Below are positions 1 through 12,800 of a stretch of DNA of 64,000 nucleotides, piece after piece. The stretch is from Dysidea avara (lineage: Eukaryota > Porifera > Demospongiae > Dictyoceratida > Dysideidae). The stretch is taken from contig NC_089273.1 in the NCBI RefSeq assembly GCF_963678975.1, positions 8,432,614-8,496,613 of the forward strand. Direction: 5' to 3'. The position numbers and the translations under genes were made by a program. Numbering within the stretch: position 1 is the stretch's first letter; each line of letters opens with the position of its first letter. Below the pieces are notes generated by a model that was not told the DNA's origin, searched no databases, and was given only the letters and a program-made list of their open reading frames with translations.

Positions 1-870
1 GCTGTAATAAATATTGAGCTATCCATCTGGCTGATAAATCAATAAATTAAATGACTATCAACAAATCTAATTTAAGTGAGGTACTGTAAAGCACTTGAGA
101 GTCGACTTACTTGTTTATAAATTCTTTGTTATCTGTACTTTTCAACTTGAAACAATAAAATTTGTGTATTCTAGAAAGTAACACTTTGTACAAATACATA
201 ACATGCACTAGTTTGGGAAGAATCCCACACATGTACATAAGGTAGGACACCCATGCATGTATTGCAAAATTAACTCACTGCATTATACACAAGACCAACT
301 GATACTGAAGAAAGTACTGATAACCGGGGTTTAGGCAATTGAGATGTAGTTTATTGTGCTTAATAATGGTATGGATTTTGTGATTGCAAACAGTTCCATT
401 AAACTTACAGTAATAACTACAGAGAAACTTTTTGCAATTGCATAAGATATACTAGTTTGGAAAGAATCTATGCATTTATCTCAAAAATGGAACTTCTATG
501 GTTTGTCAATTTCAGTGCTAGCCCATCTTGTTATGAAGTAAAAATACAGTTCATAGCAAGGATATTCTGTGTATGCTGCCATAGGGCAGCCATGGCAGTT
601 TCATGGTTAAAATCTAAGTGTATACATGTTGCATGGTCCTGCATGTTAGGCAAGTTCCAATGTTAGCCATGATCATATAAAATGCATGGAACTTCATTCC
701 CAAACTTATTGAATAATGTTCCTCACAGTAAATTGATGATGAAGTAAAGGAAATTTGCAAATATTCAAGCACAATTATTATTCAGCTCCTGCGTACATAC
801 CTTTTCACACCTGTAGTCGCTGCATTTCCCACTGATACTGACTCTTTTAGTGGTGATAATACGCTCATAG
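1..870. other. Non-coding, upstream of receptor exons
   Basis: AT-rich sequence with no convincing exon. It is probably intronic, because the first recognisable receptor exon at 871 begins with a split codon and must have earlier exons outside the window. The one 69-codon open frame here shows no recognisable domain and was not called. Confidence 0.5.
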
Positions 871-1272
871 TAACTGTCACCTTCAACCAGTCAACTTACA
901 ATGTTAATGAAGGTTGTGGGCCAGCACAGCCTGTACTGGTTCTTAGTGGACCCTACCGAAATCCTTTAACTGTACAAGTGTTCACCACTGATGAATCAGC
1001 TATTGGTGAGTGTAACTATATATTTATTATGCATAACATGCTACATTAGTTACATGTTACAGGAGGAGGTGTTGATTATGATTCTGGACCATACAACGTC
1101 ACATTTTCTGCTGGAATGACCAGTATTTTATTTGATGTTACAATAAATGATGATGATGTATTGGAAAATAATGAAAGTTATATGCTTTTTATAATGATGG
1201 ATGACTCATTTCCTGATGGTGTTACTGTTGGTAATGCTGGTAGTGCTACAATAACAATACTAGACAATGACC
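871..1272 (+). CDS. Calx-beta domain receptor, extracellular exons (partial gene)
   Basis: Two exons, 871-1005 (135 bp) and 1063-1272 (210 bp), joined across a short GTGAGT...ACAG intron. They encode one Calx-beta repeat. It opens with VTVTFNQSTYNVNEG, has GGGVDYDSGPYNVTFSAGMTS in the middle, and ends in the family hallmark TITILDND. Calx-beta repeats are Ca2+-binding beta-sandwich domains found in Na/Ca exchangers, integrin beta-4 and large sponge surface proteins. All exon boundaries lie in phase 1. The exon start at 871 (after CTCATAG) is supported by a paralogous relic at 17870-18004 with the same 135 bp length and phase. The last codon is completed by the exon at 7549 (C + AA = Gln), so this repeat sits directly before the membrane segment. 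The N-terminal part of the gene lies outside the window. Confidence 0.75.
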
Positions 1273-2474
1273 GTAAGCAAAGCATATATATTCTATATAA
1301 ATAACACAATAGAAACAATAGTAGTAGTACATTAACAGATGACCTCAATGGTTATTTTTTCTGTTCCCTTATTACATGAAGATCTGTAAACTAGTTTATA
1401 ACTGAACAATTTCAGTACCTATCCAGTAAATGACATATTGAATTATAGTACAGTAGCTATAATGCATTCCTACACAATAAACAAAATAAATATCAAAGAG
1501 AGTTTTCTGTTTTTCATACCAAGAACTATAGAGTTGGTTTAGAAGTATTACAAAGATAAATTGAACAATAAATTACTGATACTTCATGAAATGCTTATCC
1601 CTTAAAATCCAATGTTATAAGGAGTTCACTAGGGTGTTCCAGTACACCCTATTGAGGGATTTTCCCTCATAGCTATATGCCATTATCTGTTTCAATACTT
1701 TTATCAGTAGAATCCTACTTCAATTTTAAATTAATAATTTATTGCACTAACTTGTTTAATAACTTTTTTATTAGAGAGTAGCTATAAAGTTATGTACACA
1801 TATGGCTGTGACTGCTGTGTTAGTATCTTGATATTGCCACTTAACTGCACAGTAGATCAAGCTAGTGGGCATGACACAATACATTGTTTTCCTACCGAAC
1901 TATGTAGATAGTTGTCATGGTGCAATCTGATCACTTAAGGTAGTGTGGCAGTGTTTTAAAAGTGCAGCTTAACTGATACCTGATGCTTCAGTCTGCTAAT
2001 AGTTCCGTGGCATGTAAATGTGCTCATTCAAGGAAATGTCAATGCAAAAAAATTAATGCCTTAGTATGGTTTCCATGGAGAAAAATAGACAACCATTTAA
2101 CTTAAGATAAGAGAAATGGAAAAGCACAGAAGGTAGACATTATTTTGTTAGAACTACAGAAGGCACATCCTACAAGTGAGTTTGTTACTGTAGCGTAAAA
2201 TGGTGGCTGTACGCTGCTTTGTTTCACCTTTAGCCTTGCAACTGTGGTCAGGCAGACAGGCTGGCAGACAGAATTTCGAGTTATGGCATTTAAAAAATTT
2301 AATATCTGGATGCCTGTTAGCCTTTTCTTGTTTTTTTATAATTTTTTAATGCTGTAATTGATACAGAATGGAGTAAGACTATTCCATAAAGTGATATTCA
2401 CCATGTATCATATTTCCATGATGGTTTTTAGCTTTTTGATGGTATGCATCGCTTTTATTTATCTATTTACTTAT
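1273..2474. other. Start of 6.3 kb receptor intron
   Basis: AT-rich intron with a GTAAGC donor right after the Calx-beta exon. I see no exon or clear mobile element in this stretch. Confidence 0.5.
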
Positions 2475-2660
2475 TAAAGCTTTACAGCACAAGTGCTGAA
2501 GGTCTGTAGGACACCTGGTCCTACAGCCTGTCTAAAGTTGTTACAGAAAGTATGTGAAAAGGTGGAGAAAGGAGAGAAAAATCCATGACTAGACCTGGCC
2601 TCGAACCTGCAACCATCCGATTAACATTCGAACGCTAACAGGAGTCTGCCAGGTGGTCAG
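2475..2660 (-). mobile_element. tRNA-related SINE, copy 1
   Basis: A short repeat shared with 41982-42160. Both copies carry a core reading TTTACAGCACAAGTGCTGAA and then a CCTACAGCCTG block. On the minus strand there is a sequence resembling a polymerase III B box, GGTTCGAGGCC, preceded by tRNA-like sequence. This suggests a tRNA-derived SINE whose head lies at the high-coordinate end. The family name is not known to me. Confidence 0.5.
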
Positions 2661-3673
2661 GATGTTTTCTCCTCATTTTAATTTTAGGGGAACCCTATTA
2701 AATAGTGTAACTGTACTGTTTAATAATGTTGTAAATCATTGTGAAACACCCAACGGTGCATGTAAGTGAAACATACTCTGTGTGGCTTGGTTGGAAGAAC
2801 TCAGTGCTGAACTTATTGAAACATACGTATCAAGCATGATCAAACTACTCTATTAGAACAGTCTTAAAATCTGTGTGGATTTGAACCAGAGAACTAACCA
2901 TATTTCCAAATTCCTTTTACCACTGCGTCCTAAATAATAATGTAGCCAAAAACGTGCTTGTATGTATCAACCAAGATACGTAAACCATGCAAGCCTTTGA
3001 GCTACTGTAGCTTTATTAGGACTACAAACAGTAGTGGTCACAATATACATTAACACAAGTGTAATATTAATTTACAAGAGTAGTATTCAGACCATATTAA
3101 CCACACTAACAATAGTGTGACGTTACAAGGTTATTGTCAAAGTCAACCATTCATCATAGTATTATTGTGAAATACTGCATTTGCAATTACTGTTACATTC
3201 TTGGAATGTCAACAATCTACAAACAATACACAACACTTACTGTATAAGTCAGTTAGCAGTTTTATATATTATAAAGGAAGCTATGAGATAATGAAAATTA
3301 TTTTATTGATACAGACATACCCACTTTATGCATTCATCTAAACTGTCTGTGCAATGGCCTAACACTAAATGAATTTAATATTATATTTGTAACTCATAAA
3401 TTCAAACCATTACATGTGAAACCATTTGCTTGTTTGTAACAAATGACTTCCATCAGTAATTTTATTGGAAGAAGGCTTTAACTCAGATTAAAAGAAGTTT
3501 TAAGCACTAAATTAAATCCCATTATATTTTACTTATTACTTTTAACTTTCCTACAAGATTAGTTATACAGAATATGAAAGGCATTGATCTTTTAATTGTA
3601 GTTTAATGAGTGTGAATGGATTGTATACTTACCACACGTAGCTAGATAAGAATGTAAGTACTATAAGTATTAT
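2661..3673. other. Receptor intron, no feature seen
   Basis: AT-rich intronic sequence with no coding signal. A single CTCTATTAGAACAGTC motif lies near 2848, a member of the dispersed CTCTAATAGAG set. Confidence 0.4.
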
Positions 3674-4010
3674 GTAAACCAAAACAGCCAAGTTGTCAAA
3701 AAAGAGTGTGGCCCCCAAAAAGGCCAGGATAAAAAGGATGTGAAATCCAAGGTGGCGGCCAAGAAATGACTGTGATGGTAGGTTAATGGCAAAAAATTTA
3801 ATTACGACAATTCAGGTGAATTTGTATTGCCTCTTCCACTAGGATTTGGCACCAAATTCACCTGAATTGTCGTAATTAAAATTTTTGCCATTAATCTACC
3901 ATCACAGCCATTTCTTGGCCACCACCTTGGATTTCACATCTTCTTCATCCTGGCCTTTTTGGGGGCTGCACACTCTTTTTTTACAGCTTGGCTGTTTTGG
4001 TTTAGATATC
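3674..4010. repeat. Foldback head of copy 1
   Basis: A long inverted repeat with arms of about 150 bp around a short loop near 3838. The left arm starts AAACCAAAACAGCC and the right arm ends GGCTGTTTTGGTTTAGATATC. The arms match closely with few differences, enough to form a long hairpin if transcribed. Confidence 0.85.
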
Positions 4011-4199
4011 ACTTCTTTTTGTATTGCAAGCCACAAAGCCAACCTTTACCTAACTTTGGTGCTTCCTTCTAACTTGTTTTTTTTTTCTTTTCTGCAGGAA
4101 TTGTGGAACAAAGGAAGAAATGTTGTGTACAGTTTTTTGGTTGATTAAAAATATTTGTATATTTAACAATGAAAGATAATCATACTGTAGGTAATAAGG

Positions 4200-5500
4200 T
4201 GACTTCTTATACATAACTGAACTGTAGCTGAAACTCCCTATAGGGTAACTTGTTTGTAGCTGAACTCTCTACAGGATGGTTACTTTGTAGTTGATCTCTC
4301 TACAGGGTGACTTATTTATAGCTGAACTCTCTACAAGGTGATTTGTTTGTAGCTGAACTCTCTACAGGGTGGTTTTTTGTAGCTGAACTCTCTACAAGGT
4401 GACTTCTTCTAGCTGATCTTTCTACATGGCGATTTGTTTGTAACTGAATTCTCTACAGGGTGATTTGTTCGCAGCTGAACTCTCTACATGATGGTTACTT
4501 TGTAGGTGGACTCTCTACAAGGTGATCCTTCTAGCTGATCTCTCTACAGGATGACTTGTTTCTAGCTGAACTCTCTACAGGGTGATTTGTTTGTAGCTGA
4601 ACTCTCTACAAGGTGACTTCTTCTAGCTGATCTCTCTACAGGGCAATTTGTTTATAACTGAATTCTCTACAGGGTGATTTGTTCGCAGCTGAACTCTCTA
4701 CATGATGGTTTTGTTGTAGCCAAACTCTATGCAGGGTGATGTGGTTGTAGCTAAATTCTCTACAGGGTGATTTGTTTGTAACTGAACTCTCTACAGGATG
4801 GTTTCTTTGTAGCTGAACTCTCAGCAAGGTGATTTCTTCTAGCTGATCTCTCTACAATGTAACTTCTTGTAGCTGATCTCTCTACTAGGTGACTTGTGTC
4901 TAGTTGTACACTCTGCAAGGTGATTTGTTTGTAGCTGAACTCTCTACAGTATGGTATCTTTGTACCTGATGTCGCTACAGGTGACTTGTTTCTAGCTGAT
5001 CACTCTACAGGATGGTTTCTTTGTAGCTGAACTCTCTACAGGGTGATTTTTTCTAGCTGAACTCTCTCTAGGGTGATCACTTCAAAGCTGAACCCTCTAC
5101 AAGGTGGCTTCTTCTATCTGATCTCTCTACAGTGTGATTTGTTTGTAGCTGAACTCTCTACAAGGTGACATTTTCTAGCTGAGCTCTCTCTTGTTTCTAG
5201 CTGAGCTCTCTCTTGTTTCTAGCTGATCTCTCTACAGAGTAACTTGTTAGTAAAGCTGAAGTCTTTACATGGTGGATTTTGTTTGTTAAACTCTCTGCAT
5301 GAAGACTTGTTTGTAGCAGAACTTCTACAGAGTGAATTGTTTGTAGCTGAACTCTCTTCAGTGTGACTTGTAATGTTCTGAATCACTACAGCAATATATT
5401 TGTAGCTAAACTCTCTATAGGGTGACTTGTTTCTTGCTAAACTGTCTATAAGATTAACTGTTTACAGCTGAACTCCCTACAGAATAACTTGTAATGTAAT
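4200..5500. repeat. About 31 bp satellite array, copy 1
   Basis: Roughly 40 tandem units of a monomer built on GTAGCTGAACTCTCTACAGG followed by GTGATTTGTTT. Units are diverged from one another, and AACTC/ATCTC and GGGTGA/AAGGTGA variants alternate irregularly. Open frames read through the array are satellite artefacts. Confidence 0.9.
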
Positions 5501-6344
5501 AGAATTCTATAATGTAGTAAATAAATTAGCTGAATGCTCTATTAGGGTGACTGTTCTATTAGAGTATCTCGATCTCGCATTTGCTACAAGGAGTTGGCTT
5601 TCGAATCATAACTCAGTGGTTTGTAATCCGATTCTTCTGTACTACTGCAAGGACTTTCTATGAAGATTATTCCAGCTATACACAGATTTTCAGCTCATTG
5701 CTCTAAGCAGTTTGCCTAGTAGGCGTAAAAACTAATACTTTTTTATTCATAAAATCGATCGTGTAATTGTGACACAGGTTGGGTTTTGTGTCATATCTCC
5801 ATGGTCTTTTTCGTGATTCCTTTCAAACCACCAAAAGGCACTCCTACGATGGCTACTCCATCTACATAGCAATTTTCAACTCATTTCATGAAGCGGTTTA
5901 CCCTGTAGGTGCGACAACAAATCGATCTTGTATTACGCGAATAGTCAGTCATAACTCCCGAACCGTTCATCGGATGTTCACCAAATTAGATGCTAGGATT
6001 CTCCTTTGGACACCCTTTCTGTGTGTCAAATTTCAAGGCGATTGGAGTATGCATTTGTATTTTATAGCAATTTTTGCAAGTGTGTGAAAACATGAAGAAG
6101 AAAAAAATGAAGAAAAAAAATCTAAACTTTGGCAGCTCGTATCTCGAAAATGGCAGTAGTGATTTCCTTCCAATTTGGTATGTAAACTCCTCCGGCAGGT
6201 GGGCAACTCTGTAGGAAATTTGGTTCCAATCGGATAAGGGATCACCGAGATACAAAGGTGTGAAAATGACATTTTCTTTCTTCCTGTCAATATACCAACA
6301 GTGTGGTGCACTGGCTTCTTGGGCACACTATCGTGTGTCTTGAT

Positions 6345-7548
6345 ACCCTCTGGTAAACTTGATAAACAAGACACCATTGTATTTCTGCATTGCAGAAGCT
6401 CCAAGAACACTTATAAGGTGATGGCATGAGATGATATTAGTGAGGATTAATAGACCAAGTTTTATTAAAATTTAAAACTAAAACCATTGTCTGAGTCCTA
6501 CTAACCTGACTGGAAACCCCCCGTTAGAAATCCTAGATCCGCCCCTGTACCAAGTCTATCTACACAATGTGTAATCTTTGGCTGTTAAACTTCAAAGTAG
6601 TGGTCAATTAACAAAATTCTTTGTCAGGGGGTACCCATGAAACTCAAACATTTTCAGGTAGGGCAGCTAGCTGCACTTTAAATATTGAAATGGGCCATGT
6701 TCCCTTAAACAACCAGAACGCGCCATCACATCTCTAATAATCACTGCAGAGGCCGCTACTCTCAATAATCTAGCTCCATAGAAACAAGGTATTGTATCAT
6801 GCTCCTTAGCTTAATCTACTGTGTAGCTTAGTAGCAAGATCCTCCATTACTCTTTTCAGTAACTCTCCAGTACTATTGAGCCAACTGTTACAGTGTAGGT
6901 ATCAGCAATACATGACTATTTCAACTGAAGCTTGAGGATCTGAGTCCTTTGGATCCAAAAAATCCTCTACAACAAGCAAAGAACATTTTGATTCATAAAA
7001 ATGCTTAATGCAAAACAGTTTGACTGTAATAAAATTTAGCTAATCCCAAGGAACTGGCAACTGAGAAAGCTGATATATCAAGTAGCAAAGAATAAATTTT
7101 ATACAATAACCAAGTTTTAACATTAATCATTGACTGGTGTTCTGCATTCAGCTATGCTGCACTCCTATTATTTTGGCTAGTAATTTGGCTAGTAATTTGG
7201 CTGCCTTTGTTCTCTAAACTGTCTATTGAAAAAGGTGGCCAAATTACCAGCTTTTGAGTGTTATAGGAATTATGAGTCAATGATGCAGGTCCAATGTTAT
7301 TACATTATCACTTGTACAGTAATATACGTATCTTCTTGTCCACTCTAGATATCAGCCCTTTTCATTTGCCAGCTACTCTTACTTTCAAAGCCAGGCCAGT
7401 TTTTGCAAGGAGGTATAATATTATACTTTTTATAAATATTTAACTTTTGCTTGTTGATAGGGTGATTTATAAAAGGGTAATTTACCATTAGACGTTTTAG
7501 CATACTGTATGTTTGTGCATAATACACCACATAATTATTTCTCTCCAG
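6345..7548. other. Distal part of receptor intron
   Basis: Non-coding. Near 6530-6548 there is a CCGCCCCTGTA end typical of hAT-type MITEs (CAGGGGCGG inverted), but no partner end was found. The intron closes with CTCTCCAG at 7541-7548. Confidence 0.45.
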
Positions 7549-7940
7549 AAAATACTCAGCATAAAGATGACTCTAGTTGTGATTGTGGTGGTCAAATAAC
7601 TGGCATTTCCATTGTCACAGTTTTGCTGATGGTTGCCTTAGTATGTATTGTGGGATTGGTTGTGTGGAATGTTCAACTAAACAAGAAAATCATACAACTT
7701 CAATCACAGAAACAGTAAGAGATTTATGACAAGTCTTGTAATAACTATAATTTACCACTGTTTAGAAGCTTGGCATCTAAAACAACTGCAGAGTCAGCAT
7801 ATGAGCTAATGGATATAACTGTTGATGTTAATATGGACAAGAATCCAGCCTACTCAGTAATTGGTGTCCAAGACAGCTCAAAAGATCATCACTATGAATC
7901 CATCCCTGTCAATAATCGCTATACCAAAGCTAGAAAATAA
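7549..7940 (+). CDS. Receptor transmembrane exon and tyrosine-motif tail
   Basis: Two final exons, 7549-7714 and 7766-7940 (stop TAA 7938-7940), joined by a 51 bp intron (GTAAGA...TTTAG) with matching phase (CA + A). The first encodes a short hydrophilic stalk with CDC, then one membrane helix (about GISIVTVLLMVALVCIVGLV) and a basic start of the cytoplasmic side. The second encodes a 58-residue tail with four tyrosines: AYELM, NPAYSVI, HYESI and RYTKA. NPAY fits the NPxY motif bound by PTB domains and endocytic adaptors. YELM fits YxxM, and YSVI and YESI are ITIM-like but lack the usual residue two before Tyr. The protein is probably a single-pass, type I surface receptor that signals or is internalised through tyrosine phosphorylation. 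No ligand can be inferred. Confidence 0.75.
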
Positions 7941-10500
7941 CTACTGTATCTTTGTTTCAGATGGACTAAAGTGTAACCTTGTAGCAGCTGTCCATGCTAC
8001 TTTATTACACATGCTACCAACTTGTTTAGTTTCTTGTTTGCATAACTATTGAACTGAACTGTGAGTATCCTAATACCTATCCTATACCTAATAATTCATT
8101 TAATGCACTATTGGACAAAGTATTGAGATTACTAATTTTGGTACAATTCGTCTCTTAACTAAATCATACAGTTATATAGACAATGAGATCAACGTATTCA
8201 GGGACTCAGGGATACGGTATAAAATGTACAAGTTTCAGAAGAGGTAATTTGTGCAGTTCAAATCTTATATTGATACTGGCAGCAGATTGTTACAATGGAA
8301 TGTTCTAACTGCTCTGTTTGAGAGCATTAAAGGATTCTATCAGAGTATAATCATTTCAGTCATTTAAATGCTTTTTTGATATGCCACTTAATTCCACCAA
8401 TCATTCATCATTTAGTAAATTTTGGTGTTTCTCTAACAGAATTGGTATCGTACTACCCTCAAAATTATGCTGGCTGGAGTAGTATTGGTAGTGAAAAGAT
8501 CATAAGTAATTCCCGAATAATTTAACGATCTTCAAGATAACCAATGAAACGTTACACATTTTACTAACAGTATTGATCTTAAATTACTTTTCACACACTA
8601 GTGTATATAAAACTATAGAACTTTGATAAAAATGCTCTAGATATTGTAATAGAACAGTTATTTACCCTAAAAAAGGATCACCAGCAAATAATACAACATG
8701 ACTGTTTCATTGAGTATCTTATTTATTTAAAACTATTTAAACAATACTGATAAGAAACCTGGTGAAAACTCCATCTCATATATGTATTAACATAATGATA
8801 ACTATTACTTTCCATTGATTGTTTGATTCAATATGTTCCAATTCCATGTGTACTTACATACATGCAACTTTAAGCCATACTGTGGATTATATTTGTCCTT
8901 CCTTTTAATAATTAGAAAGGGAAACTATATGTACATCATTTCAAAGAACTGCATTTGAGCAGTGAACTCAATAAAGTGACCACAAATATACAATATGACA
9001 CCTATTGTATACAATTGTATTTCCACATCTGCAGATTAATCTCCAGAACTCCTCATATTAAAGAAAAAGAATAGTAAAATTAAATTGGACAGCCATCTAG
9101 TGACTTGGACTATGTATCTTAAAATTGATTCTGCCAGGCAAACTTGATTAATTGTTTCTCATCCCCGCCCGCAGCCCCCCCATCCGTTTTTACCACACCA
9201 CCTCTGATCTATTATTGCTGTTATCAATCACGTGCATACATATTTTGATGCTAAGAAGGCTGGCTATCATTTTACAGCACAGCAAATATTAACAGCACAG
9301 CACAGCTCACTTACACCTCAGAAAGGGTGGTAAAACATAAGTACTAGTTCTTAAAAGGCTTTAGCTAACCTTTGTAGTAACAAACGTGTTGATTTGGAGT
9401 ATTTCTTTAATAATGAATAATGAAAAATGATCTCCTGCCCACATGGAAATCCATTTTTTGTGGATGAGAAACAAGTAGCTAATTGGCCTAATACTTGAAA
9501 ATAAAGATTGCTCTATTGGAAGAAGGAACCTCCCTATTACACTGTATGTTCAACATTTTACCTATTATGCAATGCTCCACTGCTCAAAATGTTTACCTAT
9601 AATGCTCAGATCTAGGTTAATTCAGTGTGGTATACTGCCATTAATGTACACTTATGAAATTGTTGACATCTTATTCTTTATCAAACCCATCAAACATCCA
9701 TCTGATAAATTTGACATATTAAACTACATTAATATTACTACTGGTACAAATATGCTGGCACCAAGCTCTGCCCCAAGACAGCCCACACCAACCCTATTAT
9801 AAATTTATAGTTTCATTGTCTACCCAGACTGAGTTCCCTGCCAATCATTGACTTGTCTCCATCTTTAGAACTAATCAAAGTAAAGCTGAAGAATTTTCTA
9901 TGGAATCATTTTCTAGCCAATTTTGACAACACTCCATGTAGATTTTATTACCTGTGTCCTTGTTCTCAATGTTCCAAGACTCCTTCACCATGCAAGCAAT
10001 TTAGTTATTTGTAACTTTATTATAGATAGTTGTAATTAGATAAATATTAGTTAACTACATAGGCTACCAAAGCTGGTGCCTGGTAGACCCTCAGCATTGT
10101 ATGTACCTTGCAAGCCAAAGTTTATCTGTATGTGTAGCTGTACCACAATTCTGTAAAGCAATATATTTATTATTAATATTAAATTATGCTCAAAGCTTTC
10201 AGGCACCTATTATGCTCATTATTATGCCAGCATAATTGGCGGGTCCCTACTTAGAAGAGAATTTTAAAAATTGCTTTTTCATAAATCACTAATAGTTAGC
10301 TATACTGAGAGTTAATTTTTTTCAATTGTTATTTTAACAGGGAGACAGCATCAGCCAAAGCTGTTCTTCAGCTACACCCTGCACACAACATACATGTATA
10401 CGCACACACACACACACTCATACACAGTAATTACTTATGTACAAACTTTAAATTTAAACTTTAAATTTAGCACTGTACTTATGTACAGTGCTAAATTGTA
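7941..10500. other. Gene-poor stretch
   Basis: Includes the receptor 3' UTR, then AT-rich sequence without a supportable gene. Around 10180-10250 lies an ATTATGCCAGCATAAT palindrome of the type seen in the TAGGCCTG MITE family. A short CA microsatellite sits at about 10402-10427. Confidence 0.5.
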
Positions 10501-11051
10501 CCCAATTTTGGAAAATCATCCTTTTTGGCACATTGGTCAATTGTCTGTTTTATAGCTCAAAATGAGGCACTGGGTGTTTATCCATCTTGTGTCAAAATTT
10601 CAGCTTGATATCTTGAAGTTCCAGAAATATGGTCAATTTACAGTCTAATACATTACAAAGTAACTTTTCATATTAATGCATTGAATTATGTGAGTGGTTA
10701 ATGGTGACAAATCAGTTTGTTTACAGGTAATTCCATTCCTACTGTATAAAAATATGTATAAAGAGACTCTTGCTAGTTAATTCAAGTATTCGTGGTCCTT
10801 TTCTTCAATTAAATAAGACGTAAAACTGTCAAAATACTTAGTTTTAAGCATTCTATCACCTGAACAAATCACTAAGTTAATTGATATTCCACACATTGTG
10901 AAATCATTACATGGTCTGATAAAATCATTCATATCTCCTATCAGAAAGAAGCTTTAGGTGTGAACTTTACAGCAAGAAGGCTTTAACAGTTGCTTTACCA
11001 TTCCTGCAAATTTTGCATGTGCTCAAAAGGATGATTTTCCAAAATTGAGTC
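10501..11051. mobile_element. MITE with about 30 bp inverted ends
   Basis: The left end CCCAATTTTGGAAAATCATC is repeated inverted at 11021-11050 (GATGATTTTCCAAAATTGAG), giving terminal inverted repeats of about 30 bp around 500 bp of non-coding sequence. No clear target-site duplication was found. Confidence 0.6.
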
Positions 11052-12411
11052 ACAAATTTTCCTAAATAAAATAAATATTTTGAAATTGAGTAATGCTGTT
11101 GAGAGTGTTGAGTTAATTGATGTGTGCAGGCATCTTGATTAATGAACTTACCTAACCATACAAGTGCAAATTATTTTTATCGTTATAAGTGTCATTTAGT
11201 CTGACCTGTGTCACCACTGTTACAGGGGTGAATCCAGCGGGGTTCAAAGGGTTCCATGGAATCCCCTTTTTGAAAGAGCTCTTCTTACTCCTACTCTAAT
11301 AGAGCAGTCAAGATCGAGATACTCTAATAGAGCAGCCATAGTATTCTTAAGAGGAGTTAGAGGAGCAGTATAGCAAGCTATGCGTGTAGTTATAAATAAG
11401 GAAATATAGTTGGTGAGGGCATCTATGGTGCGGGGCAGGTATCTGATAATACTCTAAACATCAAAGCCTACAATTATTATAGGATTACTGTGTCCTGTAA
11501 TAAAATATATAAGTCTGTTGAATGTACAGAATGCAACAAGCCAAGAGTATAGAGTGCAGTACCTCACAATTATTTCTCATAATCAGTAGCAGTTATGCTT
11601 ATGATCACTTTATTTGCTTTGGCGTATTGAGCGGTTAGATGGCTGTTTATCTAAATCTATACAATTGTAAACTATATCCACACTGCCACTGCATAGCAAC
11701 ACATCTCACACATTGACTTGATTCAGTGTTTATTAGTCCCTAAGGTGTGTAGCACTGTACGAAGCATTTCTGCTTAAAAGCATTCTTGAAATGTTCTGTA
11801 TAATTATATAATTATAGTAACAAAATCGAATGATGACTGTATTCACTGACTCTAATATAGCATTCACCATTAATTGGTAAAATTGTCGGTTATGTGGCAG
11901 TTGTGGAATCTTAGCATAATGAGTTAAAATTTCACCTAAAACAATGTACACTAATCAATACAATAGTGACAAGTGAATAAAAAACTGCAGCTGGAAATGT
12001 GCAGCTATATAAGGGAGAACAATTGAAGCGGAGGTATTATCTTACTGATGCAACAGTATACCCAGTTGAAGGTGTAGTTGAGAATTCGATTACTATGTCA
12101 TTGTACTGTCAACACTGTAAAAAAAAAACAGTGTACTTCTAAACACCTTCAGGGGTGCTATATTGTCCATTTTTGTGGGGCTTTCATAGGGGTCCATCAG
12201 GTTGCTGCAAAACTCTCACCACAGTGTTCAGTAGCTAACACTAAATACAAAAACTTTGAAGGGAGGGTGTTAATTATGGTGGGTTCACAGGTGCAAGCAG
12301 AAACACATCTCCAATGTCAGGGTCCACAAAGGAGGTCTTAACTATTGAAACAAGATCAACAACAATCCATTATACAGTTACATTCAGTAGCTAAAAATAC
12401 CAATTTTTACA
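11052..12411. other. Gene-poor stretch with hAT-like end and CTCTAATAGAG motifs
   Basis: At 11224 a CAGGGGTGAATCCAG sequence resembles the left end of a hAT MITE, with no partner found. At 11295-11336 two CTCTAATAGAG motifs flank GATCGAGATA. No gene was seen. Confidence 0.4.
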
Positions 12412-12800
12412 ACTATAGTATCTACGCATTGAGCTAAATCCTCAAAAACATTTAATAACTCATGGATGCAATTACACACAATCTTGAAATTTGGCTCATT
12501 TGTAGTACTGCTTGACCCGCTAAAAATTATTTCAAATCTTTTTGTTCAAACATCTGACATAATATTTACGGCCAATCAAAATTTCCACAATACATTTCCT
12601 ATGGGGAAGCCATATAAGTACAGTGTCCATTACATCCCTTTCCTGAACTTGTAATGGAGCCAAACCATATGTGTCTGTTGTTGACACCTTTGCTGTTACC
12701 AATAACCATCTGGTTGGCTGAAATGTTAACTCTGTTAAGAAAAATTAACTTTTAATTTTTAGCTATTTTTCAGGATTCAGTTCAACTTGTACATACTATA
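12412..12800 (+). repeat. Dispersed 390 bp repeat, copy A
   Basis: Closely matches 28183-28570 in the same orientation, including the shared block TACTGCTTGACCCGCTAAAA. Both contain one 60-codon frame with many differences and no domain, so this is more likely a mobile repeat than a gene. The ends are not defined by a duplication. Confidence 0.7.

Larger units (their letters stand above)
3674..6344 (+). mobile_element. Foldback-satellite element, copy 1
   Basis: The shortest of four related elements. In order it holds a foldback head (3674-4010), a short AT-rich linker, a satellite array (about 4200-5500) and a conserved 3' module (about 5500-6344). The end carries an imperfect version of the hairpin, followed by CTTGATA. 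It lies inside the receptor intron and has diverged clearly from copies 2 and 3. The left edge lacks the TATCT seen in other copies, so the first few bases are uncertain. No transposase or replicase frame is visible, so it is probably non-autonomous. Class is unresolved: foldback DNA transposon or Helitron/Helentron-like are both possible. Confidence 0.75.

Noticed and set aside
4636..4827. Open frames reading repeated SPCREFSY / VESSAANKS-like units in the satellite arrays (also 57362-57562)
   Set aside because: They are simply the satellite monomer translated; the frame is lost as soon as monomer length varies.
5986..6410. Overlapping open frames on the minus strand of the 3' module (also 23495-23864 and 36039-36381)
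   Set aside because: They run through A/T and GAA runs, shift frame between copies, and show no domain.
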